From: Phoronis australis
Taxonomy: Eukaryota > Phoronida > Phoronidae
DNA length: 64,000 nt
Assembly: GCA_002633005.1 (NCBI GenBank)
Contig: NMRA01000862.1
Span: forward strand, 52,895 to 116,894
Direction: 5' to 3'
Shown one piece after another: positions 13,283 through 26,008 of the stretch (position 1 is its first letter; each line of letters begins with the position of its first letter). Under the pieces are notes generated by a model. It saw only the letters and a program-made list of their open reading frames with translations, did not search any database and had not been told where the DNA came from. A program made the position numbers and the translations under genes.

Positions 13283-14697
13283 CAGTGTTCATAGATCCCA
13301 TTAGGCTACCTTTGTGTTACATTTGGTGAAAATCGGCCGACTACCACCTTGTCGCTGGATGGCTGGTGCTCTCGTGGACTAGTATTTAAGATTTTGATCA
13401 GTACATTTAGTCTCAACTTTCGAGCTTGTAGCACGAATATAAGGGTCATCAAGTGGAAACTTTGTCTAGAACCTCATGCATAAACTATAATGTATTCAAG
13501 CACAGCCTGATAACCAGTTATCTTAATTTGCACAAAAAGGAGCAGAGAAATTGCCTAAATTAATTTCGAGTTGGTTTCGAGTACAAAGATTTGAGCCCGG
13601 GCCCTGGACTAAGATACGCTATCACATGTTGACGCGCCTTTTATTTTTATTTTTCAAATAAGTTAAATATTTGTAAGATATATGCTAATATTTTCACAAA
13701 TCTTCGTTTCAAATTATGAACAAACTATGTAACAACGTTTTTTAATGAACATATGTTGTTTTTATTCGCTTTTCGAGCTCCTCCTGACATGACATGTTCA
13801 TTGGAAGTTTTGCAGAATGACGTGTAAATTTTTTATTGGCTTATGAAACGTGAATAATCGAATCGTCAGCTTTCATTGGATCAAAATATGGGCGATATTC
13901 ATCGCGTTGAAAAACTGCCTTGCTTTGATACTCAATAGTCGTCGTTAGTAGTCATGTGCGGGTCACTAGACCATGCTTGATGCACGAGTTGATAACGGAC
14001 ACCAGCCAACCACTTTGCTATCGACTACCGATACGTCAAGGTTAACAGAGTTTTTCACCGTCAGAATTCACCCTGTTCCTGTCTTTGCTTCCAAGCAGGA
14101 TCGTGCATTTCTTTTCTGATCTTGTTTCCTATACTTCAAACCTGTACTGGATATGTATGCGATCTATTGAAATTTGGTTGTAAACCTCAATTTTATAAAA
14201 TACATAAGCCGTTCTTTGGTTGTCATGGCGAATATTTATTAGGTCAAGAAACTGTGGAAACGCTTCATCCATCGATGTGCTAGTGGTAACCAGCCAGCCT
14301 TTGAAATAAACAAAAAGACGAGTGATGCAATGACCAACTTCCGAGATCTTCGTGGGTCCAACTGAGTTGTGTTCCCTCGGTTTTCTGTTCTAACATTTTC
14401 CTTACTGTCCGAAACCCATAAAAGTTCGTGTCATATCCCGTGCATATAAAATTTTGGCATATATTTTAGCACGGGTAACAAAACAAGTCGTAAAACTTAA
14501 ATAGCAACCTATCAATAATCGATTTGAAGCACTGTGTTTGAATTTATCTGCTTACTCGCAGTGTCACTATGCCAGTTTAAAAGAATTATATTTAAAACCT
14601 TTAACAAATATCAAACGAAAAAATTCAAAATGCTTTTACGGTAAGTAAAATATACCAATCTATCAATAAACGTCTATTGAAAATCTTTTCTTTTCAG

Positions 14698-14907
14698 ATG
14701 TCGTTTGCACAGTTGCTGAAGGTACAAATGCATACATTACAACCCCAAACGTTCAGAAAGGCACTATGGTGAACTTTAACGAGGTGGTCGAGTACCAATG
14801 CGATTCCACGTATGAGCAGAGAGTAGTCAGTGGCTCGCTGTCAATAAAATGTGTCGGGGAAAGTGGCAGTCATGATGGCTGGGACAACGAGGCTCCAACT
14901 TGTGAGG
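14698..14907 (+). CDS. Sushi (CCP) exon 2
   Basis: The 210-nt exon (70 codons, phase 1-1) lies between TTTTCAG and GTAATT. The translation runs from DVVCTVAEGTNAY to EAPTCEG with four cysteines: VVC, YQC, IKC and PTC. The conserved tryptophan between cysteines 3 and 4 is present (HDGWDNEAPTC), and YQC is the usual beta-strand context of the second cysteine. The module is complete and of normal length. The last base before the donor is G, so the boundary codon is completed by the next exon, as in the other exons. Confidence 0.9.
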
Positions 14908-16147
14908 GTAATTATACATGAATACTATACAATGCAGCCCACATGGAGTGCACAGGTTTCCATGTGTGCTACGCTGTATCAAAATAAACGCGAGCACGCA
15001 CATTTGTTCGACAGCACGTTTAGAACGATCACAATAATTTAATCACCATCTGACGACAGCGACGGCCAACATTGTCAAGGTTAGTGCCAACACATTATTT
15101 AACCAAATAGCAGGAAGAAATTACTAGGCTGGTTGTCTCTTCCTGTCAATATGTATGTACGTTGACCACCTGTGTCATGTTTCTTTCCCAAGAGCCAAGG
15201 AAAACGACGCAAAATTGTCACATTGCATATTACGGTATATTTACAATTTCAGTCACCGCTCTAAATTCTTGTACACGCTACCCTAGAGCAACTTGTACTA
15301 GTGCTGCCTATTCCACTTTTGATTGGAACATCCACAAGCACTTATGCAATAAAAGGGGTAAAGCGAAAGTCTTTCGCTCCGTGCAGTGACAATGAAAAAC
15401 TTAATATACTAAAACTGGACGCAAAAGAACACCCGTATACTTGTATGCGTCTAACCACAGGTGATAATTACGTCCGCCACACAGCGATTAGAAGTTGCGC
15501 AAGTTACCCTAAAACAAGTTACTCAACTTCGATAAGGTGGTGCAACTTGCCACAAATGAAGTAAATTGCACAGATTTATATAGTGTCCACACAACCCTTA
15601 AAGTCTATCTTGAACGGTAACACTTGTAAATTTGGATCCTACAGTACATTAGAGCATCGCTCTATCCCCACTAGTTCTATAAATTGTAAAATGTAGCTAA
15701 CTGTTAGGCGTATTGGTTTGCTTTTGTCTACGTCACCGCGAGAATCCCTTGATTCAAACAGTTGCGAATAACCTGCACGCAATGGTGTTCTAATCAGGCC
15801 CCTATTCAATACAGCTGTTTTCTGCCTTTTTGTTGTTTGTGTTGGAATGTCGCGGTGACGCAATATGACCCAAAAAGGCATCTTCACCTATCAGTAGACG
15901 GGCTTACATTTACGTGATTAAATTCGTGCACTGTAAAGCTGCCAAATTAGTTAAGAACTGTGCAAATGCAACGCCTGGGCATTCATAGTTAGCAGCCCTG
16001 CTGTAATGAGGTTGTAGGAATATGCGCAGCTTGAATAGGTGGTGCCATTTATGTGAAGGTCTAAACTACACGTAAGCGTATGCTAGGCGGGTTTGACGGT
16101 TTTTATGGGGGGAACGTTGTCACGAATAAATTGGCACTGTTAGTTTA

Positions 16148-16180
16148 ATTATTTTATTTTATTTTATTTTATTTTATTCT
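16148..16180. repeat. ATTTT pentanucleotide microsatellite
   Basis: About six tandem ATTTT units with a degenerate last copy. It is a simple repeat with no other signal. Confidence 0.9.
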
Positions 16181-16919
16181 ATTGCTCTGCTCGTGCAGTA
16201 ACAGATAGCACTTGATTAACGTGACCCATGAGGCCAGGTCAGTGATGATGTAATTTGGTTCCAGTTGTATGATAGGAAGATTCTAGTATGTTAATGATTA
16301 GAGTAGTGTGGAACATTCTGGAACCTTGAATTCTTTTGTAGAAGTATTGGGTAGATTTCGGAGAGTTTTTGAATGTGCTCGTTTTGGCGAAAAGTTCCAG
16401 AACATTGTCTTGAGACTAAAACTATCCAGGAAAGTGTACTTAGAGCTCAGTGAAGTTGGTGTTCAGAGAGTTACAGCTGAGTTACAGAGAAGACAATCAG
16501 CAGCTACAGCTAAAGTCGATAGAGAACCAGCTAATGAGACAGCATTTTATTGAATCAACTAACAGTTGGTGTAGGTGTCTCAGAAGATCATCACAAGTGA
16601 AGGCGTCGCAGCACTAGCTGGAGCATAGAACAAACATTACGTCAGACGTTTTGCTTCCGTAGACTTGTGAACGAACGATCCAGCTTAAAAAGCTATTAAT
16701 TCGAGCCAGGCTTCAGTCTATAGTCGAACCGAAAGCTATTTGCGGATATGGGAATCAATATAAGTCCACAAAAAACGCGGGGAAATCTTGATAATTGGCG
16801 AACACGCCATGCCCTTACTGACTGAGTAGACTGTTGGAATTAACGACTCATTATTGAGACAAAATCTCAACTTAGAGATTTGATGGCCCTCAGACAAGAA
16901 ACGGGTCTACAGGTGGACT

Positions 16920-17850
16920 AACTTAGACAAACTGCGGAGAAACAACAAAATGAGGTCCGTGCGGAGGCTGACAAGAGAAAGCAATCTCGCGAGCCTGAAA
17001 GGAGAAGGCAAGTTCGAGAGACTGATGCTGACGAGAGATAGCAATCCCGCGATGCCGAACAGCAAATGGAGAGAGAAAGGGTGAAAAATAAAGGGCAGCA
17101 GCGGCACTGAGAATTGAACAGGTTGCAGCTGAGGGTAAAGCTGTTGGAAAAACTGCTGGCATAAAACCGAAGTTACCCAAGTTTGACGAAGAGCAGGACG
17201 ATATGGTCAACTTCATGAAAAGTTTTGAAAGATACGCCGAGAGCCAGGCTAGGACCCAGAGTAAATGCGAAATTAGTTTCAGTTAACTTTTAACTGGCAA
17301 GGTCCTGCGGATTTACACCAGTCTTTTGATGGCTGATGCATTGGACTACATTAGAACTAAAAGAGGTCTTGCTAAAGCGGTATGAGCTGACTGGGGAAGA
17401 CCTTTGCAGGCAGTTCAGGGAAGTGAGAATAGAGACTCGTGAGACGGCTTACCAAATTGTGGCTCCCGTACAGTGTTACTTAGACACGCGGATTGACATG
17501 TCCAGCTGTGGCAAAGACATTGCCGTACTGAGGGACTTGTTGGTAGGTGAGCAGTACGTGAACAGTACCTGAACATTTATACTAAAACTTTGGTCATGTT
17601 TTTGCAAGAGCGGGCACTCAACTCTGTTCCAGAGATGGATGGCTTGGCAGAGAGATATATTGAGGCCCATGGAATGGACATAACAAGCACTCGGCCGGCA
17701 ATAAAAATGTCCCAAAAACTACCAGTCACCCCAGTCAACCAGAGGGTTCACCAAAAGAAGACTGATCCCGCAGAGGAATGATTGCACTTCTGCCACAAAG
17801 CTGGATTCCTGGATAGAGACTGTCGGGAGCAGTGAAGAGTGAAGCAAAAA
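16920..17850 (+). pseudogene. Decayed LTR-retrotransposon Gag
   Basis: Reading across frames gives a charged, coiled-coil-like N-terminal part rich in R, E and Q, then KPKLPKFDEEQDDMVNFMKS, the typical opening of a Ty3/Gypsy-type Gag capsid region in invertebrates. It continues with FERYAES, LTGKVL, ALDYIR, LLKRYELTGED, LCRQFRE and LAERYIEAHG. A degraded zinc knuckle (CHKAGFLDRDC) follows near 17790-17825. Stops and frame changes break the frame at many points (for example near 17040, 17110, 17284 and 17570), so no Gag is made. I see no protease, reverse transcriptase or integrase after it. The region is an intronic relic on the same strand as the host gene. Confidence 0.7.
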
Positions 17851-18580
17851 GTCAGCATCAGTCAACCACCGAGGTTCCAAAGAGTAAGGAGGCGGGGTCA
17901 GTGAAGCTTGCTAACCCTGAACGCGCCTACGAAGGAAAGCCTCGTTTTACAACATTCTTTCACTTCACAATCGGTCTAAACTAACACCGAAAGTTAACCT
18001 GCAATGGACTACGATTGGACTTTTGGTAGAAATGACCAACGTATTAAAGACGGCGTTTTGTACTGTGTTTACGTGGGTGGAAACAAACTGGCTAAAGCCT
18101 TACCAAGACACTGGCATTTTAGCCAGAAAGGCGAATTGAGCTGTCCGTACGCTTGCAATTATTTTTGCTCTGCACCTGAGTCACTTTTAAGGGAAAATTG
18201 GATCAAGACACGTCCACTCTCTTCATAAGATGATTGATGTGGTATAGAAAAAAGTGTCTTGCCGCTGCCCATGTACATATAGGTACTAAAAATAAACGGT
18301 TTGGTTGTAAAAGTACGACAAAGTTTTGGGATAGTTGAATTTATCAGGAAAGTGCTGCCCAAATTGATTCTTGAAACCGTTCACATCACCGGCATTTTTG
18401 ATGCTAGCAAAGGTGCTAGATTTTAGCAAGCATGGTTAAGTTCTGGATATTGCTGATCTGAAGGTTAGCCTTGCTTTAAACATTTATATTTGTGAAATTT
18501 GTGTTCGATATCAAGAAACTCCATTTAATCAACTCTTAAATGACCTTTAAAAACGTCTTTAATTATTCACGTCTCTGCAG

Positions 18581-18763
18581 ATATTATTTGCCAAGAGCCT
18601 TCGGTTGGAACTAACGCCCAGAAGATGACAGGCACACCTCCTTACAAACGCGGCGACCACATTACTTACCAATGCCACGCTACATATAAAGTAATCAGTG
18701 GCTCAAACGACATATCTTGCTCTGAGACAGCTCTTTGGTCGGACAATCCTGTTTCATGTGGAG
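18581..18763 (+). CDS. Sushi (CCP) exon 3
   Basis: The 183-nt exon (61 codons, phase 1-1) follows CTCTGCAG and precedes GTGAGG, a strong donor. It translates from DIICQEPSVGTNAQ to NPVSCGG. Four cysteines (IIC, YQC, ISC, VSC) and the tryptophan in CSETALWSDNPVSC give a textbook CCP module of about 60 residues, the shortest in this gene. The segment GTNA and the VVSGS/VISGS stretch after cysteine 2 resemble sushi exon 2, suggesting these two neighbours arose by duplication. Confidence 0.92.
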
Positions 18764-21700
18764 GTGAGGATTTTAGTTCATTGACACAACTTAGTGTAAT
18801 GCAACTGCCCTCAAATTGTTGGTTAGTCAAAATAGGGATGATTTATTGGCTGACAGTTCCTAACTTATCTCGTCTGACCTAGTCACATTTCAGCCCACGC
18901 TACAATTTCATGGCTTGTCAGTCCTTCTCAAACTCAGATCCCTTCTCATCCGAGTAAGGAATAAAACTAAAACTACGCTATACCTGCAAGGGGCCTAATT
19001 CTAAACGTCTTTTTGTCAGGAAGCTCTGGTTTCGTGTCACTTGAAATCCAACCGTTTGTGTTAGTTAAGGAAACACCCTTGTGTTGTCTTTGCATTGAAC
19101 AGAATCAGGTATTAATTATTTCAGTCAACACAAACCATTTACCTGTACAACAAAACTTGGATAATTGACATACGTGAACGCAAACACTGTTTACTTTGAG
19201 GTAACACTCACGTCCGTGAGAGTAGCACACATGAAGCTGAAATACTTCTGATCTGAGCATTCCGTAAGGTCGAAGATCTTTTTTACTAATTATTCAAGTG
19301 ATGCCCAGTAAAAACCTTTATTTTGTTTTTCAACCAATCGAGCTACTTAGCAACATTTCGAATACATTAGTGAGAGCGACGAAGTTTGATTTTTTACCCG
19401 GTGCCTGGGAGTATAGTTGCGGACAAATTGGGAGTTTATGACACTACCTAGAAATAAGGCCGTTACGCCGAATCCTAACATTTCAGAAAAACATTAAGGC
19501 AGATTTGTTCTTTCAGAAATTTCTTTCCGGGTTTACGTCTTTCTAATTTTGAAATATGCTGAAATGCTAAACTGGGAACTTCCATGACATTGTTGACATT
19601 GTTTTCTATAGGTGTGTTCTCAAATCATTTCGTGGCGTCGAATGGAGTAAAGAAGGATGTAGCCATCTTCTTCACGCTTAAGTTTTTTCAAGGTTACGCC
19701 GGGTACACTGACGGCCGTCCTTAAACAGCCTGGTTTTCTTGTATTCAAAGGACCCAAAAATTTTGTTTTAATACCTCCAAATTGGGTGTGGAGTCTTTGT
19801 TGTAGTACCATACAAGGAACTGCGTTCATTGAATGAAGTCGCAAATGAGTCGTGTGGGTGGCTTTCCCTTCTTTATGGCGTAAATTGCTCAAGGGATCAT
19901 TGTATTCATAAGGAAACTAGTCTCTGTCACCGGAAGTAGAATTTAGAGTAATTGTACCAAGAGGGTAAATTACTGGAGATTTCGAGAGTTCTAAGTCGTT
20001 CCGTACAAGCACAGAAAGTTACTGTTTCGTTTCACAACAAAATGCAGATGATGCTGTGAAGCAAGGACAGTGAAAAGTGTTCAAGGCATCCCAATCGTAA
20101 CTAACACTGTTGAAGCCCATCACGGGTGATTGTGTTAACTAGCTATCAAGTTCTTTGACCAGGTCCTTCAAGTATTATCACTTTGAAGTCTTATCTCCAC
20201 TTAAAGAATCACTGTCCAATTTATCCGTAATCCTGCTTCTGTCGATTATCTATTGGAGTTCCGAAGAACATTCAGTCGAATTTTTCACCCATTAGCTCGT
20301 AAGCGCGGTTACTACTGCCGCATAGGAAGTCGGTCACGTACCGCGCTAATGTTTTAGGATTACCCAGAGGCACAAAACTTGTAGCCCGTTACTTTTCAAA
20401 ACACAATGGCTCTCGTTAGTTCTTGTTCATTTTTCACACATGGCTATTTGTGACCGACATCTTTCTGAGTCGACAGTGTAACCGTCACTATATCAAAGGC
20501 AGCTTCATATGGATAGAAGTGATCGTCTTATTCAACTACATACCCATCGTCTTCTATTTTTCAGAAAGCGTTTGGTGTATCTAAAAATGTTTACACATAT
20601 CTATGCTTTGTTTGTGCTATACATGTGCAAGGCTCAAGGTGGCGAAAAGCGTGTCCCGTTCTCTTTCACAAGTTTCCGCAAACTCTGCATAACTGCGCCT
20701 TGGTATATTTGTTGTTGTTGGTTTTTGTAACACTGACGACTATATTAAAAGATATAATTGCCAAAAATAGTTCGCAGTTGATTTCATAAGAGATTTTCCC
20801 TTAAATTGTGGATAATTGCGAACTGCTTGCCGATGGCATGTCTAGTGATTATACATGTAAACATTGATTCTGGTCAGTGAAATTGCATCATATGTTACTC
20901 ACATATTACGCCTCTGCAGTGTTGTAAACGTTGCCGAAAGACTTAAAGTAATTGCGACATGTCTCCCTCATTTACAGATATGTAACACGGCTGATTGCGG
21001 GTCACTTTTGATTGAATACATGCGCCTTACGTGTAAGTGAGTCATTCGCGCACACAGGGGTGGCTCGTAGGGCTCGAACGAGCAACCCATTTGGCGAAGT
21101 GGCCAAAAGGGTCCCCCTCAGAGAAACAAGAATTCCGAAAAAAGGGGAAAATCAGACAAAAGTCCAATAAAAACGCAGGAACTACCAAAATTCGGCAGTT
21201 CATAGCTCTGAACGTACTCCGTGAATCTTGGTAAAAGGTCCACATTCTCAAAAATTTGATTCCCAATTTTTAGGCTGGGTGCGCGTGCGTGAATAAAACA
21301 GCTTCGTAGCCTAAAAATTCCGACAATGACCGAATGAAAATGTAGAACCAATCAAAGACGTTCACAGTAGTTGTTTTCGACTCAGGCAGAGCTGCTACGA
21401 AAGAACCCAGAGTTTGAGCAAGTCACTACCAGCAGACTTCTTGTAACGCAGTAGTGATCACGTGACAATCGGAAACTTGATAATTATGTCTTACCCATAG
21501 TTATACAGTGACTATAGTGCAGAAAAATCTTTCTTAAAGTCCTTACCTCAAAGGGCATTCTAGTTAAAACAAAAATATACACCAAATTAAGTAATATGTA
21601 ACATGGCATAATGTTCACATACTTTCTGTTATCAAACTAAAAGCCTTTTTAGCGCAGTTTTATACTTTGGCCGAGAGCGGAAAATTCTCGGCTATTTCCG

Positions 21701-24026
21701 TCTATTTCCGTGACCTGAGTACCTGTGTGTCACTCAGGAACGATTTCTGAATATCAGTCATGTTGTCCTTGAAAACGTATTGACATCACCTTGAGCGTAA
21801 ATGCGCTGTTACTTTGCTTGGTTATCTTTGGTTCCCCTTTTGGTTCTTTTTATACAAACTTGATTATTTAGTTCCAAATTTTACCTGTTCTTTGCATATG
21901 ACAAATGCTATTTAATGTATAATATAAGTTTGTGAAGTACCGTCGCAAAGTCTCCCGCAGCCAACGCTGAGCTACTGTGGTCAGCTTGACTCATCTCGAG
22001 GGTGCGTCAAATATCAGCAACGTTTAGGTAATAAATTAGAAGAAAAAAATCTTCATCAACAAATTTCTTATCTTTATCGCCATATCGTGAAATTGATGCA
22101 AAGTACCAGCCTAAAATGAGCAATTGCCGTGTCACGGTGACGACCCGAACGTAACTGGCAGCTAATCGGCACCGGCTTTACTGGCCGTTCAAAATGTGAA
22201 ATAGAAAAAACATACCAATACGGCGATGTTTCGACAAACAAAAACAAGCTTTATCTCAAAACATGGGGGGCTCAACATCTGTGCTTGATTTTGCTGCTAG
22301 GCACACTAACCGGCGAGGTACCGGTAATTCTCCGGCTTGCAGTCGCTGTGAGACTTCGCCGCGAAAATAATCACTTGCTTAATTGGCTTTGATTTTCATT
22401 TATTAGGGAGAATATATCTCCAAACCTCACAAAAACAAACTTACAACATATACTGTTCCTCTGTTGTCTAGATATAAAAATTCCGCGCCGCAAACCGTAA
22501 TGAGTTTTAGTCAATGAGCTGAATGTCGGCGATGAGAAGATATTGCAGTACTAGAAGCATCACATATTTTTAATATCTTTGTCACATGAATGAATTGTAC
22601 TTCCGGTTTCGCGGTTAATTCAAAATGGCGGTGTGATATTCTGGTAGGAATCGTGAGTGACGCGTTTATTTAAACTTTCTTCGACTACGGATTGTGTATT
22701 GGTTATGGGATAAGTACTGCGTGGTTCTTTATAATGTCTTCTAACCATTTAATAAGCCTATAAAACGTGTGATTCTAGCACTTAATATAGTGAGGGTCAT
22801 AAAAATTGGATGGCTGAGCGTGCAGTTACTTATTTGTGAAATAGGAAGGATTCATCCTTTTAAATGCTAATGAGCAAACTGACAATCCCCGGGCAGCAAG
22901 CGATATCGTCATTCCATAGATTTATTGGAAATGCAAACCCAAAAATCGAGTTCTCTGCATTCCCAAGACGTGGTCTTGCTGAATTTGAAACTGAGTAACT
23001 TTTCGCTGGAAAGCTGTGAACAACACATATTTTGATAATTTGTAAGAAAAAATATAGCGTACAATTACATGTGCGTGGAAATACAAGCTGCTTAAAAAAC
23101 GGGCACCCTGACAAAAGTTCCTCGCCCTCCATCCCTCAATGTGTAAACCGTGCACGGATCAGAATGACCGATTCGTGCATTTGCACTTCCTTTAGTTGGT
23201 CCGTGCGTTATGTATTAGTTTGCGTCAGTCGTAGCGCTACCATGCGGTACTAGGGTGTATCATGATGGCTCCCACAACACAGTGATGATACTGAAATGTG
23301 ATGAACAACGTCATAATTACATTGTGTTGTCACTGTCTTCACTTCGTGTATTCGTAGCATGACGCACTTTGTCCGTGAGACATATAAAATTGGCTCTTCT
23401 GTGTGGCTCCACAAGGTGCAAAGAAGGCGCGTTGACGTTTCTTGGCTGTAGCCAACAAGGATGAACAAGGTTCAAAGGAAGCCGCTAGGACCATCACAAC
23501 AAATAAATGTGCTCAGATATCACCCTGCAAGACAAATACCAAAGTCTGTGTCAACCTGGCCTTTGTGCCAGTTTGGGCCTCCATCATGTGCCTGCCATAA
23601 CAATAAATGTTCTTAAAGATGTTAAACAATTTAAAAGAAATAGAACAATACGTGACTTAGAAATTATATTTATAAACGTAGACCAAACTAGTTGTGGACT
23701 GCATTTAATATCGTGAATTCAAACATTAAAATTCTACTCTTTATTTGGTAACACTGAGTATCAATCAAGTTTTCACAATGGACATAATAACTGAGGGGCT
23801 AAGCTTCGCGATACTCAGTAGACTGAGGAACCTGCTAACGGCTTCTTGAAATCAAATCACGTTGTCAGCCCTAATGAATGTTTTAGTTGCAGGTCAAAGA
23901 AGCCAATAAGCAATCATCCTGCATAGTCATTTACATGAAACCAAATGATGGCTAAAACTTTCCGAACTTCTGTAATCAAATTAATCACTTGCAAGTTTTC
24001 TCACAGTTCTTCTTGTTCATTTTCAG
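18764..24026. other. Intron, mostly featureless
   Basis: The only assignable piece is a LINE 3' fragment near 21060-21235. At 22598-22640 an ETS-like CTTCCGG and an AAAATGGCGG stand about 20 bases apart, a pair seen at some animal promoters, but no exon follows. The short open frames in this intron lack domains and splice context. Confidence 0.5.
21060..21235 (+). mobile_element. 3' fragment of RLE-type LINE
   Basis: The stretch containing CCATTTGGCGAAGTGG, a CCCCCTCAGAGAAACAAGAATTC-type segment and the following A-rich part is the reverse-complement counterpart of 56750-56850, where the same sequence lies downstream of a recognisable LINE endonuclease C-terminus. This copy therefore points along the + strand and includes only the tail and 3' untranslated part. 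It has no usable coding sequence. Confidence 0.55.
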
Positions 24027-24221
24027 TAAAATGCGATCCCCCGGCAGTATCAAACCAATGGAAGAGTGTAAATGCCGTTCCGGACCCAGCTCTACCAAAC
24101 GCTATTATAACGTATCGATGTGGAATCTGCTGTGAGCCAAATAGCCCTTCTCAGGCAGAGACGATATATACGTGCAGTGCTGCCGGGCAGTGGACTGTAA
24201 CGGGCGATCTTCAGTGTAAAG
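24027..24221 (+). CDS. Sushi (CCP) exon 4, six cysteines
   Basis: The 195-nt exon (65 codons, phase 1-1) lies between ATTTTCAG and GTGAGG. It begins VKCDPPAVSNQW and ends TGDLQCKG. The usual sushi cysteines are KC, YRC, YTC and LQC, and the tryptophan is in SAAGQWTVTG. Two extra adjacent cysteines (GICCEP) lie just after cysteine 2, so the module has six in all. The pair could form an extra disulfide or an inter-chain bond. CDPPAV at the start is a common CCP opening. The final CKG closing is shared with sushi exons 7 and 8. Confidence 0.88.
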
Positions 24222-25547
24222 GTGAGGGTCGTTCTTTTTTAAATGCTCATTGTAGGTGATACAGTGTACAATAATTGGAGTTAACTTTCGAAAGCGCTCG
24301 GAAGCATGGAATTTCCGTTAAATCCGTGCCATTTCCAAACGTGCCTTCTTGTTGTTATCAGGCTAATGAAACAAACGCTGATCATGGGTGTAACACTCTT
24401 ACTACAAAGCACAACACTCAGCGCCCGTCCTGAACACTTACCTCGTACTGCAAAACACTCAACTTGAAGTTTAACCCTTCCAGTAAGAAAAATAAGTATG
24501 CTAAGGCTCCACAGCCTGCTAGATTAGCCAATGGCCACATAGCCATATATTGCGAATGATCGCGTCATTAACTTGGTAATTCATGCCTCAATGTAATAGT
24601 TTTGCGTACTCACAATTTAACCTAGAAATAATCTCATGCGAGAACTGTTTCCCTTGTCTTCGGTATTGCCGCTGAAATATTTGGTTATAACAACGAACAC
24701 AAAGACCTGTGTCGGAGGTAGATGACGACCTACATCTGCGTTTTTGTGGAATATGCCCTAGTCTTCAAGCTGGACTTGGGAGTACCCACTGATATGGTGC
24801 TTCGGTTAACCTACCTCACAAGATGGTTTATAATTAACCTCCGAGGTGGATGTGGAAGTACCTCCCACTAAACTGCTCATCGAAGTACCATCTGGAATTG
24901 CTATTGGAGTACATAACGAATTACCATCGGAAAATCTCTTTTAACTGGATATAGGATTACACCAAAGTTGGCGAAGTTTTTCACAGTAACAGAGACAGCA
25001 TTTATAATTTTATTTCTCTGTAAAGAAATCACACACAGATGCATCTGTAGCAACACCCCCTTCAGTTGCATTAGATGGGGCCGCAACATATAGTCGGCAT
25101 CACTACGTCTCCTCAATGAAAGCAGTCTACATGTAACGAGGTACGCAGTACGAAAACCCGATCGTGGTAGATCTACTTCTTGAGAATGCTAGTTTGATAG
25201 ATATTCATTGATAATTGGGATAATTTACTATTAACTATTTTTGAAACGCAGACGAAATATAACATTTTTCATTCTAAGGAGCTTTGCCTTGAGGTAGATC
25301 AATCGATGAAGTAACGACCAGTTGGAATGCCATTTTTTAATTTTGAAACTACATGAAAAATGCTTTGGCATCAACAGAAATTCAACACCTTTACGAACAG
25401 TCCGTAAAATTACCGGTAATCAGTTAGACCTCTGTTTCAGTGGCAAGAAATCAATTTAAATAATGAAATGGACTCTGTTTTTCACGTCCTATGCCACTTT
25501 AATCTATACAGATAAAACCAAAGCTTATAGAATCCTCATCAATTCCC

Positions 25548-26007
25548 AATATAAATCGGTAAATAAAACAACAAGAATGGATCAACTGAAATTTGAAATT
25601 TTCGGAGGTAACAACTTCCTTTATCAACAAAAACAGAAATAAAGTAAAATCAAACACGAAATGACAATTGACATATAAGATATGGTGTAATGAAAATGAT
25701 ACCTTTTTGCGTAAAAAATTCAATGACATATTTTAAGTTTTTATGTTCAATCCATGAGGTTCTATTGTATTCAGTTTGTCTATCCAATATTGTTCTCTTT
25801 TAAGTCTGTGAGGGGTACTGGGGTGTTGGAGTTTTTCTATTATTTGTACAGAAAGATCTTGAATATTATGGTTTTTGGAATTGAAATGATTACCTACAGT
25901 ATCAGAAATGTTTTTATGTATTATGTTAAATCTATGATTACGAAACCGAGTTTGTAGATTATGTTGAGTTTGTCCTACGTATTGGATAGAACATTTTTTA
26001 CAAGTTA
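25548..26007 (-). mobile_element. Penelope-like element 3' part with GIY-YIG domain
   Basis: Read on the minus strand, 26007 down to about 25733 encodes a GIY-YIG endonuclease module: KKCSIQYVGQTQHNLQTR, then FRNHRFN, HFNSKNHNIQDLSVQI, HRLKREQYWIDKLNT and a closing PHGLNIKT. In Penelope-like retroelements this domain follows the reverse transcriptase. Here the reverse transcriptase is missing because the copy is cut at the N at 26008. The 3' untranslated tail runs on to 25548. The same tail and domain occur at 61530-62390 with a few amino-acid differences, so this is one family. Confidence 0.8.
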
Positions 26008-26008
26008 N
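26008..26008. other. Single N at palindrome centre, likely assembly join
   Basis: One undetermined base separates the two inverted Penelope-like copies. A single N exactly where a near-perfect inverted duplication meets is what a consensus or scaffolding join over a palindrome produces. It may also mark a heterozygous site. Confidence 0.6.

Larger units (their letters stand above)
3552..14697. other. 11-kb intron with transposon relics
   Basis: No further sushi exon was found in this intron. It holds a decayed THAP domain (4401-4620), a 127-bp MITE (4983-5109), coding-like debris at 6840-7850 broken by many stops, an unassigned GC-richer block around 9950-10180, two direct copies of an ACTAGCCGTTACCC motif (9295 and 10212), and a region of overlapping open frames on both strands (12809-13282). 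The rest is AT-rich sequence in which I see nothing specific. Confidence 0.6.
14908..18580. other. Intron with Gag relic and A/T-rich repeat
   Basis: It contains an ATTTT simple repeat (16148-16180) and an LTR-retrotransposon Gag relic (16920-17850). Two unassigned short open frames lie beside the relic (16308-16553 and 18004-18228) and could be further pieces of it. A cysteine-containing open stretch near 15250-15355 follows a TTTCAG but does not fit the sushi pattern and I did not accept it as an exon. Confidence 0.6.

Noticed and set aside
15250-15355. Possible extra cysteine-rich exon (NSCTRYPRATC...CNKRG) after TTTCAG
   Set aside because: It has three cysteines in the wrong order for sushi or EGF, and the frame runs on into low-quality sequence without a clear phase 1 donor.
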